Made by a program: the position numbers and the translations under genes
From: Janthinobacterium sp. TND4EL3
Lineage (GTDB): Bacteria; Pseudomonadota; Gammaproteobacteria; Burkholderiales; Burkholderiaceae_D
Reading direction: 5' to 3'
Length of the DNA: 64,000 nt
NCBI RefSeq assembly: GCF_900156175.1
Contig: NZ_FTMV01000005.1
Location: forward strand, 124,001-188,000
In this document: positions 55,985-64,000 of the stretch, piece by piece
How positions within the stretch are numbered: the first letter of the stretch is position 1
How the letters are laid out: each line of letters begins with the position of its first letter
Notes under the pieces: model-generated
The model's database searches: none
What the model was told of the DNA's origin: nothing
Seen by the model: only the letters and a program-made list of their open reading frames with translations

Positions 55985-56773
55985 CTAGCCGCCCTGGCCG
56001 CGATAGCGCCCCGGCGTGATGCCCGCATGCGCCTTGAAGACGCGCTGCAGATGGCTCTGGTCCGCAAAGCCCAGCTCATGCGCCAGTTGCGCCAACGCCG
56101 TCCCTGCCTGCAAGCGGCTGCGCGCGCGGTTGACGTGCGCGTTCAGCTGGTAGGCATGCGGCGTCATGCCCGTGGCGGCGCGAAAGGCGCGGATCAATTG
56201 ATAAGGACTCAGGCCTGCCGCTTCCGCCAGTTGCCGCAGGCTGGCCGAGGGCTGGGCCTGCAGCGTTGCGAGCACGGGCGCCAGCTGCCGCGGCACCGGC
56301 TTGCGTTCCGAGGGCAGCAGGTCTGCACGGGCACTGGCGCAGGCGCCCAGGAACGCCAGCAGCGCCGCATTTTTTTCACCTGCGCCCGCCGTTGAAGACA
56401 GCAGCGCATGCATGGCGCAAAACTGCGCGTACAGCAGCGGGCAATGCAATACCGTCGCCGTGTCGCCATCGAGCGCCGGCGCGTGGGCTTGCAGCCATTG
56501 CGCATCGAGATGCAGCATCTGGTAGCTCCAGGCGGCGTCAGGCAGTGGATTGCAGGCGTGCACGCAGCCGGCCGGCACCAGCACCAGGCTGCCATTGCCA
56601 AGAGCCACCTTGCCCTCTTTGCTGCCCGTAAAGATGCTGCCGCCTTCGTCGACGGCACCGATGGAAAACGTGGGATGGCTGTGGGGCTTGTAGCAGGCCC
56701 GGCTGTGGCAGGCGCGCCGGCTCTCCACGTGGGGCAGAGCCGGGTCGCGCCAGAAGGCGCTGGTGCCCGGCAT
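55985..56773 (-). CDS. AraC-family transcriptional regulator
   Basis: 262 residues. An N-terminal cupin-like sensor (SHPTFSIGAVDEGGSIF, VLVPAGCVHACNP) is followed by two HTH units (SLRQLAEAAGLSPYQLIRAF, and the second ending ELGFADQSHLQRVFKAHAG with ITPGRYR). It starts 3 bp after the rng stop, so it may be read through from the housekeeping operon, and precedes the LysE gene that it likely controls. Confidence 0.9.
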   Translation of the reverse strand: MPGTSAFWRDPALPHVESRRACHSRACYKPHSHPTFSIGAVDEGGSIFTGSKEGKVALGNGSLVLVPAGCVHACNPLPDAAWSYQMLHLDAQWLQAHAPALDGDTATVLHCPLLYAQFCAMHALLSSTAGAGEKNAALLAFLGACASARADLLPSERKPVPRQLAPVLATLQAQPSASLRQLAEAAGLSPYQLIRAFRAATGMTPHAYQLNAHVNRARSRLQAGTALAQLAHELGFADQSHLQRVFKAHAGITPGRYRGQGG

Positions 56774-56775
56774 GA

Positions 56776-58239
56776 CTACATCAAAATCACGTCGTACTGC
56801 TCCTGGTGGTAGGCATTTTCCACCTGTAGCGAAATTTTCTTGCCGATGAAATCACCGAGCATGGCCAGGTGCTGCGATTCTTCCTCTAAAAATAAATCCA
56901 CGACTTCCTGCGAGGCGAGGATGCGGAATTCGCGCGGGTTGAACTGCTTCGCTTCGCGCAGCAGTTCGCGCAGGATTTCATAGCAGATCGTGCGCGAGGT
57001 CTTCACTTGTCCCTTGCCGGCGCAGGCGGGGCACGGTTCGCACAGGATGTGGGCCAGCGACTCGCGTGTGCGCTTGCGCGTCATTTCCACCAGGCCCAGC
57101 GGCGAGAAATTGCTCACCGAAACCTTGGTGCGGTCGCGCGACAGCGTGCGCTTCAGCTCGGCCAGCACGGCGTTGCGGTGTTCGGCATTGTCCATGTCGA
57201 TAAAGTCGAGGATGATGATGCCGCCCAGGTTGCGCAGGCGCAGCTGGCGCGCGATGGCGTGCGCCGCTTCCAGGTTGGTCTTGAAAATCGTGTCGGCAAA
57301 ATTGCGCCCGCCCACAAAACCGCCTGTGTTGACGTCGATGGTGGTCATCGCTTCCGTCTGGTCGACGATCAGGTAGCCGCCGGACTTCAAATCCACGCGG
57401 CGGCCCAGCGCGCGCAAAATCTCTTCTTCCACGCCGTACAGGTCGAACAGGGGGCGCTCGCCCGTGTAATGCTGCAAGCGCGTCAGTTCGCTGGGCGTGT
57501 AGATTTCCGCGAATTCGCGCAATTTCACGTAGTTTTCCCGCGAGTCGACCTGGATGGTGGCCGTTTCATCGCCGACGAAGTCGCGCAGCACGCGCTGCGC
57601 CAGGTTCAAGTCCTGGTGCAGCAGGCTGGTGGCTGGGCGCGTGCGCGCGCCGTGCGTGATGGTGCTCCAGGTCTTGCGCAGGTAGTCGACGTCCGCCTTC
57701 AGGTCGGCGTCGGACGCGTCTTCGGCCATGGTGCGCACGATGTAGCCGCCCTTTTCGTCGGCGGGTAGCAGGCTTTGCAGGCGCACGCGCAACTGCTCGC
57801 GCTCCGCTTCCTTCTCGATTTTCTGCGAGATGCCAATGTGTTTATCTTGTGGCAAGTACACGAGCATGCGCCCGGCGATGGAGATCTGCGTCGACAGGCG
57901 CGCGCCCTTGGTGCCGATGGGGTCCTTGATCACCTGCACCGTCAGCACCTGGCCGTCGAACAGGATTTTTTCTATCGGTGCCGGCGTGGCGTTCTGTCCG
58001 TCGTGGCCGCGCGCTTCCCAGATGTCGGCCACGTGCAGGAAGGCGGCGCGTTCCAGGCCGATGTCGATGAAAGCCGACTGCATGCCCGGCAATACCCGCA
58101 CCACCTTGCCGGAATACACATTGCCGGCCAGGCCGCGCGTGAGCGTGCGCTCGATGTGCAATTCCTGCACGGCGCCCTGCAGGATGAGGGCGACGCGCGT
58201 TTCTTGCGGCGTAATATTGATCAGGATGTCTTCGTTCAT
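56776..58239 (-). CDS. rng: Ribonuclease G
   Basis: 487 residues. RNase E/G catalytic half only: S1 domain (LTRGLAGNVYSGKVVRVLPG, SAFIDIGLERAAFLHVAD), RNase H-like region, catalytic acidic residues in AMTTIDVNTGGFVG and IIILDFIDMDN, and the zinc-link CEPCPACAGKG. RNase G matures the 16S rRNA 5' end and turns over some mRNAs. Last core gene of the hemF-nadD-rsfS-rlmH-maf-rng cluster, 43 bp after maf. Confidence 0.95.
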   Translation of the reverse strand: MNEDILINITPQETRVALILQGAVQELHIERTLTRGLAGNVYSGKVVRVLPGMQSAFIDIGLERAAFLHVADIWEARGHDGQNATPAPIEKILFDGQVLTVQVIKDPIGTKGARLSTQISIAGRMLVYLPQDKHIGISQKIEKEAEREQLRVRLQSLLPADEKGGYIVRTMAEDASDADLKADVDYLRKTWSTITHGARTRPATSLLHQDLNLAQRVLRDFVGDETATIQVDSRENYVKLREFAEIYTPSELTRLQHYTGERPLFDLYGVEEEILRALGRRVDLKSGGYLIVDQTEAMTTIDVNTGGFVGGRNFADTIFKTNLEAAHAIARQLRLRNLGGIIILDFIDMDNAEHRNAVLAELKRTLSRDRTKVSVSNFSPLGLVEMTRKRTRESLAHILCEPCPACAGKGQVKTSRTICYEILRELLREAKQFNPREFRILASQEVVDLFLEEESQHLAMLGDFIGKKISLQVENAYHQEQYDVILM

Positions 58240-58282
58240 GTAGGCGCGGGAGTGGAGGCAACGAATGACATCATACCCGTGT

Positions 58283-58903
58283 TCAGGGCAAGGGCAAACC
58301 TGCCAGTCTTAGCAACTGTGCGGTTTCGTACAGGGGCAGGCCCATGATGCCGGAATGGCTGCCTTCGATGTGCTCGACGAATAGGGCGGCGCTGCCCTGG
58401 ATGCCGTAGCCGCCGGCCTTGTCGTACGGTTCCGGCGTGGCGCAATACGCGGCGATCGAGGCGGGCGAGAGTGCGCCGAAGCGCACTTGCGACACCTGCG
58501 TGCGTTGCTCGGCGAAATCCTTGTAGTGTACGGCGATCGAGGTGAGTACTTCGTGCGTGCGGCCCGACAGTTGCTGCAGCATGGCCACGGCTTCCTCCCG
58601 GTCCGCCGGCTTGCCGAGGATGATGCCGTCGATGGTGACGGTGGTATCGGCCGCCAGCACGGGGCGCGGGGTCAGGTGGCGACGGCGCACGAGGTCCCAG
58701 GCAAAGGCGGCTTTTTCATTCGATACGCGGGCAACATAGTCGAGCGCCGATTCGCCGGGGAGGACTTCCTCTGTGACGTCGGCACCGCGCGGGCCGTCGC
58801 TGCGCAGCAGCAGCAATTCGAAATCGATGCCGATCTGGCGCAGCAGTTCGCGCCGGCGCGGGCTTTTGGAAGCGAGGTAGATCTTGTGATCGGCCGTTTT
58901 CAT
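58283..58903 (-). CDS. maf: Maf-family nucleotide pyrophosphatase
   Basis: 206 residues. YLASKSPRRRELLRQIG at the N-terminus is the Maf signature; SNEKAAFAW, LAADTTVTIDGIILGKP and the YDKAGGYGIQG loop complete the active site. Maf/YhdE-type proteins hydrolyse dTTP, UTP and modified pyrimidine nucleotides. The ATG at 58903 fits the family start and lies 8 bp after the rlmH stop. Confidence 0.94.
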   Translation of the reverse strand: MKTADHKIYLASKSPRRRELLRQIGIDFELLLLRSDGPRGADVTEEVLPGESALDYVARVSNEKAAFAWDLVRRRHLTPRPVLAADTTVTIDGIILGKPADREEAVAMLQQLSGRTHEVLTSIAVHYKDFAEQRTQVSQVRFGALSPASIAAYCATPEPYDKAGGYGIQGSAALFVEHIEGSHSGIMGLPLYETAQLLRLAGLPLP

Positions 58904-58911
58904 GGGGAAGT

Positions 58912-59382
58912 TCAGACGCGGTGATAGGGGTGGTTTTGCGTGATCGACCAGGCACGATAGAGCTGCTCGGCGAGGATCACGCGCACCACGCCGTGCGGCA
59001 GGGTCATGCTGGAAATGCGCAGCATGCCTTCTGCACGCGCCTTGAGTTGCGGATCGAGGCCATCGGCGCCGCCGATCAGGAAAGCCGTGTCGCGGCCATC
59101 CTGCTGCCACGCCATCAATTGCTGCGACAGGCCGACGCTGGTCAGGTCCTTGCCGCGTTCGTCGAGGGCGATGATGCGCACGCCCTTGGGCAGGACGGCT
59201 TCGATGCGCTCGCGTTCAAGCGCCATCGCCGTGGCGGCGGTCTTGCTGCCGGAACGCTCCACCGGCTTGATTTCCTTCAGCACGATGCGCAATTCCGGCG
59301 GCATGCGCTTCGCGTATTCCGCGAAGCCCGTCTCTATCCAGGCCGGCATTTTATGGCCGACCGCAGCGATGATGAGCTGCAT
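58912..59382 (-). CDS. rlmH: 23S rRNA pseudouridine-1915 N3-methyltransferase
   Basis: 156 residues, SPOUT methyltransferase. [20 protein letters not shown] at the start, [36 protein letters not shown] (knotted SAM site) and the C-terminal [20 protein letters not shown] are diagnostic. It methylates pseudouridine 1915 in helix 69. Gap of 6 bp from rsfS and 8 bp to maf. Confidence 0.96.
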   Translation of the reverse strand: MQLIIAAVGHKMPAWIETGFAEYAKRMPPELRIVLKEIKPVERSGSKTAATAMALERERIEAVLPKGVRIIALDERGKDLTSVGLSQQLMAWQQDGRDTAFLIGGADGLDPQLKARAEGMLRISSMTLPHGVVRVILAEQLYRAWSITQNHPYHRV

Positions 59383-59388
59383 CGAGGC

Positions 59389-60078
59389 TTACGCTTCGAC
59401 TTTTTTGATACGCTTGATCACGGTTTTTGCCGGTGCAGCATCGGCTGCCGGCTTGGCCGCGCGTGGGGCGCGTACTTTTTTCTCCGGCAGCGCTTTCAGC
59501 GCTTTCACGGCAGCCGCTTCGGTCTTGGTAGGCGCGACTTTCACGGTCTTGCCGACGGCTTTGGAAGCGGCGGCTTTTTTCGCCGGGGCTTTCTTGGCGG
59601 CGGTGGCAGCCGTGGCTTTCTTCGCAGGCGCTTTCTTTTCGATCACGGGCGAAGCTTCCACATTGGCCTTGCTTGCCGCCAGATGGCCGCTGACCTTTTT
59701 CGGCTCGTCGCCGGCCGCTTTTTTCGGCGCGCGCTTGGCGGCGCCCAGCTTGACGGGGGTGTCGCCCCAGATTTCTTCCAGGCGGTAGTAGGCGCGGATA
59801 GGCGCTTGCATGATGTGCACGATCATGTCGCCCAGATCGACCAGCACCCATTCACCGGTGTCCTCGCCTTCCATGCCGATGATCTGGCCGCCGGCGTCCT
59901 TGACCTTGTCGCGCACCGAGGCGGCCAGCGCCTTGGTTTGACGGTTCGAGGTGCCGGAGACGATCGCAATGCGGTCGAACAGGCTGGTCAGGTGGCTCGT
60001 TTCGAAGACGGCGATGTCTTGGCCTTTGACGTCTTCCAGGGCGTCAACGACGAGGGTTTGCAGTTTTTTGATGTCCAT
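59389..60078 (-). CDS. rsfS: Ribosome silencing factor RsfS with long basic tail
   Basis: 229 residues; the usual length is about 105-130. Residues 1-115 are the RsfS/Iojap domain (LQTLVVDALEDVKGQDIAVF, GTSNRQTKALAASVRDKVKD, WVLVDLGDMIVHIM), which binds uL14 and blocks subunit joining in starvation. Residues about 125-229 are a Lys/Ala/Pro-rich, histone-like tail with repeated APAKKA-type units. It abuts nadD with no gap. The tail may bind RNA or ribosomes (inference). Confidence 0.93.
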   Translation of the reverse strand: MDIKKLQTLVVDALEDVKGQDIAVFETSHLTSLFDRIAIVSGTSNRQTKALAASVRDKVKDAGGQIIGMEGEDTGEWVLVDLGDMIVHIMQAPIRAYYRLEEIWGDTPVKLGAAKRAPKKAAGDEPKKVSGHLAASKANVEASPVIEKKAPAKKATAATAAKKAPAKKAAASKAVGKTVKVAPTKTEAAAVKALKALPEKKVRAPRAAKPAADAAPAKTVIKRIKKVEA

Positions 60079-60774
60079 TTAGCTTTTGTATAAATTATGT
60101 TGTTCAATATAGTCTAGCACTAGCGGGGAAACAAGCGGGTTTGCCCGATTCCCCCGTTGTAATGCCGCACGTATTTCGGTGGCGGAGATATCCACCGCGA
60201 AGTCCTGTGCCAGATAAGTCAGACCGTGCGGCGTGTTGCGGATGCTTTCCAGAGACCCCAGGCGGCGCGAAAACTCGTCGGCGACCACTTGCGGTACTGC
60301 TGTGTCATTCAGCGCGAAGCCGGGGCGGGCCGCGACGCAGATATGCGCGTATTCAAATAATTGCTGCCATTCGCGCCATGTCGCGAGTCGCTGCAGCTGG
60401 TCGGCGCCCATCAGGAAAACGATGGAAGCGCGCTGCCCCAGCTCGGCGCGAACCTGGCGCAAGGTATCGATGGTGTAGCTGGCCAGGCCATGTTCGCTGC
60501 GTTCGATTTCCTGGCGGTCGATCACCACAGGCAGGGGCAAGCCGGTGAAGGCCAGGCTGGCCATCTCGGCGCGCTGCGCGCCGCTGGCCCCCAGTTTACC
60601 CTTTTGCCAGGGGGCGCCGGCCGGGATCACGCGCAGTTCATCGGCGTGCAGCAGGCTGGAAAAATGCGTGCCCAGCGCGACATGGCCCATATGCACCGGA
60701 TCGTAGCTGCCGCCCAATAGCGTCACGCACGCCGTACTGTTCACAGTACTACCCGCCGTGCCAACTTCCGTCAC
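60079..60774 (-). CDS. nadD: Nicotinate-nucleotide adenylyltransferase
   Basis: 231 residues, GTG start overlapping the hemF stop (GTGA). [19 protein letters not shown] is the nucleotidyltransferase signature with the HxGH-type motif; [17 protein letters not shown] and the closing [13 protein letters not shown] match NadD. Converts nicotinate mononucleotide to deamido-NAD. Its stop abuts the rsfS start. Confidence 0.94.
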   Translation of the reverse strand: MTEVGTAGSTVNSTACVTLLGGSYDPVHMGHVALGTHFSSLLHADELRVIPAGAPWQKGKLGASGAQRAEMASLAFTGLPLPVVIDRQEIERSEHGLASYTIDTLRQVRAELGQRASIVFLMGADQLQRLATWREWQQLFEYAHICVAARPGFALNDTAVPQVVADEFSRRLGSLESIRNTPHGLTYLAQDFAVDISATEIRAALQRGNRANPLVSPLVLDYIEQHNLYKS

Positions 60775-61685
60775 GCCTGCAGCCAGTCGCGATGCACGAG
60801 GAAGTCAGTATACAACGCCGCTTCGGGACTGCCCGCTTCCGGGTGCCAGTCGTAGCGCCACTTGACCACGGGCGGCATCGACATCAGGATCGCCTCGGTG
60901 CGTCCGCCCGACTGCAGGCCGAACAGGGTACCTCGGTCGAACACCAGGTTGAACTCGACATAGCGTCCGCGCCGGTAGCACTGGAAATCGCGTTCGCGCT
61001 CGCCGTAGGGCGTGTCCTTGCGGCGCGCCAGGATCGGCACATAGGCTTTGACGAAGGCGTCGCCGGCGCTGCGCATCATCGAGAAACTGTCGTCAAAGCC
61101 CAGGGCGTTGAAGTCATCGAAGAAGATCCCGCCCGCGCCGCGCGCTTCGCGCCGGTGCTTCAGGTAGAAATAATCGTCGCACCACTGCTTGAACTTCGGA
61201 TGCAATTCGTCGCCAAACGGCGCCAGCGCATCATGGCACACCTGGTGGAAGTGCTTCACATCGCCCGCATCGCCATAATATGGCGTCAGGTCCATGCCGC
61301 CGCCGAACCACCATACGGGTTCGCCATCGGCATTCACGGTGCTGAAAAAACGCACATTCATGTGCACCGTGGGCGCATAGGGATTGCGCGGATGGAGCAC
61401 CAGCGACACGCCCATCGCTTCCCACGCCTTGCCACCGAGTTCAGGGCGCGCGGCCGCGGCCGATGGCGGCAGTGCGGCGCCGGTGACGTGCGAAAAATTC
61501 ACGCCGCCCCGTTCGAAGACATTGCCTTCCTCGATCAGCCGCGAAATGCCGCCGCCGCCCTCGGGGCGCTGCCAGGCATCTGTCAGGAAGGGCTTGCCGT
61601 CCTGCGCTTCGAGCGCCTGCACGATACGGCTTTGTAAATCGAGTAAGTAGGCCTTGACGGCCGAAGGAGAGGGAGTTGACGACAT
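60771..61685 (-). CDS. hemF: Oxygen-dependent coproporphyrinogen III oxidase
   Basis: 304 residues. [38 protein letters not shown] and [21 protein letters not shown] are signature segments. Aerobic decarboxylation of coproporphyrinogen III to protoporphyrinogen IX in haem synthesis; soluble homodimer. First gene of the leftward cluster, coupled to nadD by a 4-bp overlap. Confidence 0.97.
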   Translation of the reverse strand: MSSTPSPSAVKAYLLDLQSRIVQALEAQDGKPFLTDAWQRPEGGGGISRLIEEGNVFERGGVNFSHVTGAALPPSAAAARPELGGKAWEAMGVSLVLHPRNPYAPTVHMNVRFFSTVNADGEPVWWFGGGMDLTPYYGDAGDVKHFHQVCHDALAPFGDELHPKFKQWCDDYFYLKHRREARGAGGIFFDDFNALGFDDSFSMMRSAGDAFVKAYVPILARRKDTPYGERERDFQCYRRGRYVEFNLVFDRGTLFGLQSGGRTEAILMSMPPVVKWRYDWHPEAGSPEAALYTDFLVHRDWLQA

Positions 61686-61789
61686 CGCGTGGGCCGACGA
61701 GGCCGAAATAAAAAAGTAAGGACGGATTGTACCCTGTTACGCGTTTTTGTGATAGGGCGGCGCTTGCGCCGTGCGTTTGTTGTAGCGAT

Positions 61790-62581
61790 TCAGCGCGCCG
61801 CTGGCGTGGCGCCGTCCTGCACCACCGTGATGGACAGGTCCGCCCCGGCGCCGGGCACGCGCGCATTCTCCACTGCCTGCGCGGCGCGCCGCTGCAAGTC
61901 AGGCCGCTCGACGCCCTGCCCGGTGACGGCGGCGGTGGAAGAGGGCGCCTGCCTGGAGATGAAGGCGCGGCCGGCAAAGGCCAGTACCAGCACCAGCAAC
62001 GCTGCCATCACCCACGTGCCCGGGCGCGCACAGGCGGGGCGATCCCGGCGGATCTGGCGCGCGGTGCCATCGACGATGATGCGACCCAGTTCCGAGCCAT
62101 GCTGGCGCGTGCGCAGCAGCTCGAATTGCTGCGCCGTCAAGGTGCCCTGCCGCAGCATCTCGCGCAGGGCGGCAATAGGCGAGGCGAGCAGGCGGTCCAC
62201 GGGCAAGCTGGCGTAGGCGGTGTCGCGTTGCCACGGGCTGATCAGATCTTCGTCGTACAGGGTGTCGATGGCCCGGCGATTGACCAGCTTGAGCGCGTCG
62301 GCGGCCAGTTGCTGGCGTTCGAACAAGGCCGGGCTGCCATGCCGGCGCGGCAGATCCTGCACGCGCCGCAGGAAGTCGTCCTGCGGCAGCAGGTCGGTGT
62401 GCAGCAGCCATGCCAGCGCATCGGCGGCTGTCGCATCGGCGGCCAGCCGTGGCATGTCGACGTCGTCTTCCTCGTCCAGGGCGAGAATCTCCAGTTCGGC
62501 GATGGCGTCGTCGAGTTCATTTTCCGAGATCAGGCCGAGTTGGCGTACCTGGGCGAGGGCGGGATGGGAGTGACGGGTCAT
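61790..62581 (-). CDS. Hypothetical protein with one membrane helix
   Basis: 263 residues, start at MTRHSHP. An acidic Leu-rich helical region (residues 1-180) contains short repeat-like blocks of charged helices; one membrane helix (WVMAALLVLVLAFAG) lies near residue 200, followed by a 60-residue Ala/Pro/Ser tail. No family recognised. It lies between purD and hemF in the same direction, with about 100-125 bp on each side. Confidence 0.7.
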   Translation of the reverse strand: MTRHSHPALAQVRQLGLISENELDDAIAELEILALDEEDDVDMPRLAADATAADALAWLLHTDLLPQDDFLRRVQDLPRRHGSPALFERQQLAADALKLVNRRAIDTLYDEDLISPWQRDTAYASLPVDRLLASPIAALREMLRQGTLTAQQFELLRTRQHGSELGRIIVDGTARQIRRDRPACARPGTWVMAALLVLVLAFAGRAFISRQAPSSTAAVTGQGVERPDLQRRAAQAVENARVPGAGADLSITVVQDGATPAAR

Positions 62582-62649
62582 GGGCTGTAACTTTGTCAAG
62601 AAGGCAAAATCTTAGCGCAAAGCCCGGTTTTTTGGCGCGCCCATGCAAA

Positions 62650-62684
62650 CGGGGCCGGGGCGGATGCATTCCGCGCCGGCCCCG
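62650..62684 (-). terminator. Strong GC hairpin downstream of purD
   Basis: CGGGGCCGG (62650-62658) pairs perfectly with CCGGCCCCG (62676-62684), and an inner GCGGA/TCCGC stem caps it with a TGCAT loop. Only three Ts follow on the leftward strand, so termination may be partial. Confidence 0.5.
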
Positions 62685-62706
62685 CCGCTTGCCGCAACTG
62701 GCGTGC

Positions 62707-63975
62707 TTAGTGTTTCAGGCCGCGCCAGCCGATGTCGCGGCGGTATTGCGCGCCGTCGAAATGGATTTTTTCCACGGTTTCATATGCCTGCTTCTGCGCC
62801 ATCTTGATGCTGTCGCCCAGGCCCACCACGCACAATACGCGCCCGCCATTGGTGACCAGGCGCTCTCCCTCGACGCGGGTGCCCGCATGGAAGGTGACGG
62901 AGTCCGGCGTTTCGGCCGGGATGTCGCCGATCAGCGTGCCCTTGACGGGATCGTCCGGATAGCCGGCGGCGGCCATGACGACGCCAACGGCCGTGCGGCG
63001 GTCCCATTCCAGTTCCACTGCGTCGAGCGTGCCGTTGACGGCGTGCTCCATGACGGTGACCAGGTCGGTTTTGAGGCGCGCCATGATGGGCTGCGTTTCC
63101 GGGTCGCCCATGCGGCAGTTGAATTCCAGCGTCTTCGGCGTGCCCTTGTCGTCGATCATCAGGCCGGCGTACAGGAAGCCCGTGAACGTGATGCCGTCCT
63201 TGGCCATGCCTTGGATGGTCGGCACAATGATTTCGCGCATGACGCGCGCATGCATGGCCGGCGTGACGATGGGTGCCGGCGAATACGCGCCCATGCCGCC
63301 CGTGTTCGGGCCCTGGTCGTGGTCCTTCAGGCGCTTGTGATCCTGGCTGGTGGCCAGCGGCAGGATGTTCTTGCCGTCGCACATGACGATGAAGCTCGCT
63401 TCTTCGCCGGCGAGGAATTCCTCGATGACGATGCGCGCGCCGGCGTCGCCGAACTGGTTATCGGACAGCATCATGTTGACCGCCTGGTGCGCTTCTTCCA
63501 GGGTCATGGCAACGACGACGCCCTTGCCGGCGGCCAGGCCGTCGGCCTTGATGACGATAGGCGCGCCCATGGCGTCGACGTAGGCATGCGCGGGAGCGAC
63601 GTCGGAAAACGTCTGGTAGGCAGCCGTCGGGATGCCGTGGCGCTGCATGAAGGCCTTGGCGAAGTCCTTCGACGATTCCAGCTGCGCCGCTTCTTTCGTC
63701 GGGCCGAAGATTTTCAGGCCGCGCGAGCGGAACAGGTTGACGATACCGGCTGCCAGCGGCACTTCCGGGCCGACGACGGTCAGGCCGATGTGCTCCTGCT
63801 GAACGAAGTCGGCCAGCAATTGCGGGTCGCTGATGTCGAGATTGACCAGGCGCGCATCGCGCGCGGTGCCGCCGTTGCCCGGCGCGACATACACCATCTG
63901 TATGCGTTCGGACTGGGCCAGTTTCCAGGCCAGGGCGTGTTCGCGGCCGCCAGAGCCGACTACCAGAATTTTCAT
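62707..63975 (-). CDS. purD: Phosphoribosylamine-glycine ligase
   Basis: 422 residues. GSGGREHALAWKLAQS at the N-terminus, VKADGLAAGKGVVVA (ATP-grasp), EEFLAGEEASFIVMCDG, the GAYSPAPIV segment and FNCRMGDPETQPIM are diagnostic of GAR synthetase, step 2 of purine synthesis. Full length, starting at the ATG at 63975. Monofunctional, as in proteobacteria. Confidence 0.97.
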   Translation of the reverse strand: MKILVVGSGGREHALAWKLAQSERIQMVYVAPGNGGTARDARLVNLDISDPQLLADFVQQEHIGLTVVGPEVPLAAGIVNLFRSRGLKIFGPTKEAAQLESSKDFAKAFMQRHGIPTAAYQTFSDVAPAHAYVDAMGAPIVIKADGLAAGKGVVVAMTLEEAHQAVNMMLSDNQFGDAGARIVIEEFLAGEEASFIVMCDGKNILPLATSQDHKRLKDHDQGPNTGGMGAYSPAPIVTPAMHARVMREIIVPTIQGMAKDGITFTGFLYAGLMIDDKGTPKTLEFNCRMGDPETQPIMARLKTDLVTVMEHAVNGTLDAVELEWDRRTAVGVVMAAAGYPDDPVKGTLIGDIPAETPDSVTFHAGTRVEGERLVTNGGRVLCVVGLGDSIKMAQKQAYETVEKIHFDGAQYRRDIGWRGLKH

Positions 63976-64000
63976 AGGGACCGTTCGTTCAGTGAGGGTT

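Noticed and set aside
1-64000. CRISPR array or insertion sequence
   Set aside because: No regularly spaced direct repeats and no transposase gene were seen on either strand.

Overview
The window is a high-GC chromosomal segment from a Betaproteobacterium. It most likely comes from Oxalobacteraceae close to Janthinobacterium, Massilia or Duganella. That placement is inferred from the protein families and from the gene order hemF-nadD-rsfS-rlmH-maf-rng next to purD; no database search was run.

Layout. (1) Positions 1-8476 look like the right end of an integrated genomic island. A large protein with a cold-shock-like domain enters from the left edge. It converges tail to tail with a leftward three-gene operon encoding a HerA/DUF87-type ATPase, a hydrophobic helical protein and a protein with a DUF1566-like C-terminus. 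Beyond the operon lie a decayed coding remnant and the 3' part of a tRNA-Met, whose terminator stayed on the chromosome side; this is a probable attachment-site scar. (2) Positions 8578-18837 hold mixed chromosomal genes: FKBP isomerase, HAD nucleotidase, a PdxJ of unusual sequence type, a probable secreted amidase effector/immunity pair (BPSL0067/STY0301 families), DUF4265, GFA and GST proteins, a Crp/Fnr regulator, a chemoreceptor and the RNA helicase RhlE. (3) Positions 19046-34754 form an O-polysaccharide locus. It carries rhamnosyltransferase-like proteins, rfbBDAC for dTDP-L-rhamnose, a Wzm/Wzt exporter with a C-terminal cargo-binding domain, a methyltransferase/coiled-coil/glycosyltransferase fusion, a WsaF-like transferase, a lipoprotein, a DUF2142 membrane protein and a GtrA/GtrB pair. 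(4) Positions 35124-47219 hold trhO, dnaE, a Usp/VirK pair, MipA/OmpV with a divergent two-component system, and a second two-component pair (MASE1-type kinase with a FixJ-like regulator). (5) Positions 47235-51367 encode LPS assembly: O-antigen ligase, MsbA and a heptosyltransferase-type GT9. (6) Positions 51604-54100 carry a short malic enzyme and a divergent LacI-type regulator, with two matching operator palindromes between them. (7) Positions 54212-63975 hold small hypothetical genes, a LysE exporter with an AraC regulator, and the compact housekeeping cluster hemF-nadD-rsfS-rlmH-maf-rng followed by purD.

How the genes work together. Regions 3 and 5 together describe a complete LPS pathway. 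It covers nucleotide-rhamnose synthesis, chain assembly, probable end-capping, ABC export recognised through Wzt, lipid A-core flipping by MsbA, and ligation by the WaaL-like protein. The least understood and potentially most novel part is the island operon at 3148-7768 with its converging neighbour. The effector/immunity pair at 11158-11915 and the methyltransferase-coiled coil-glycosyltransferase fusion at 26639-29722 come next.
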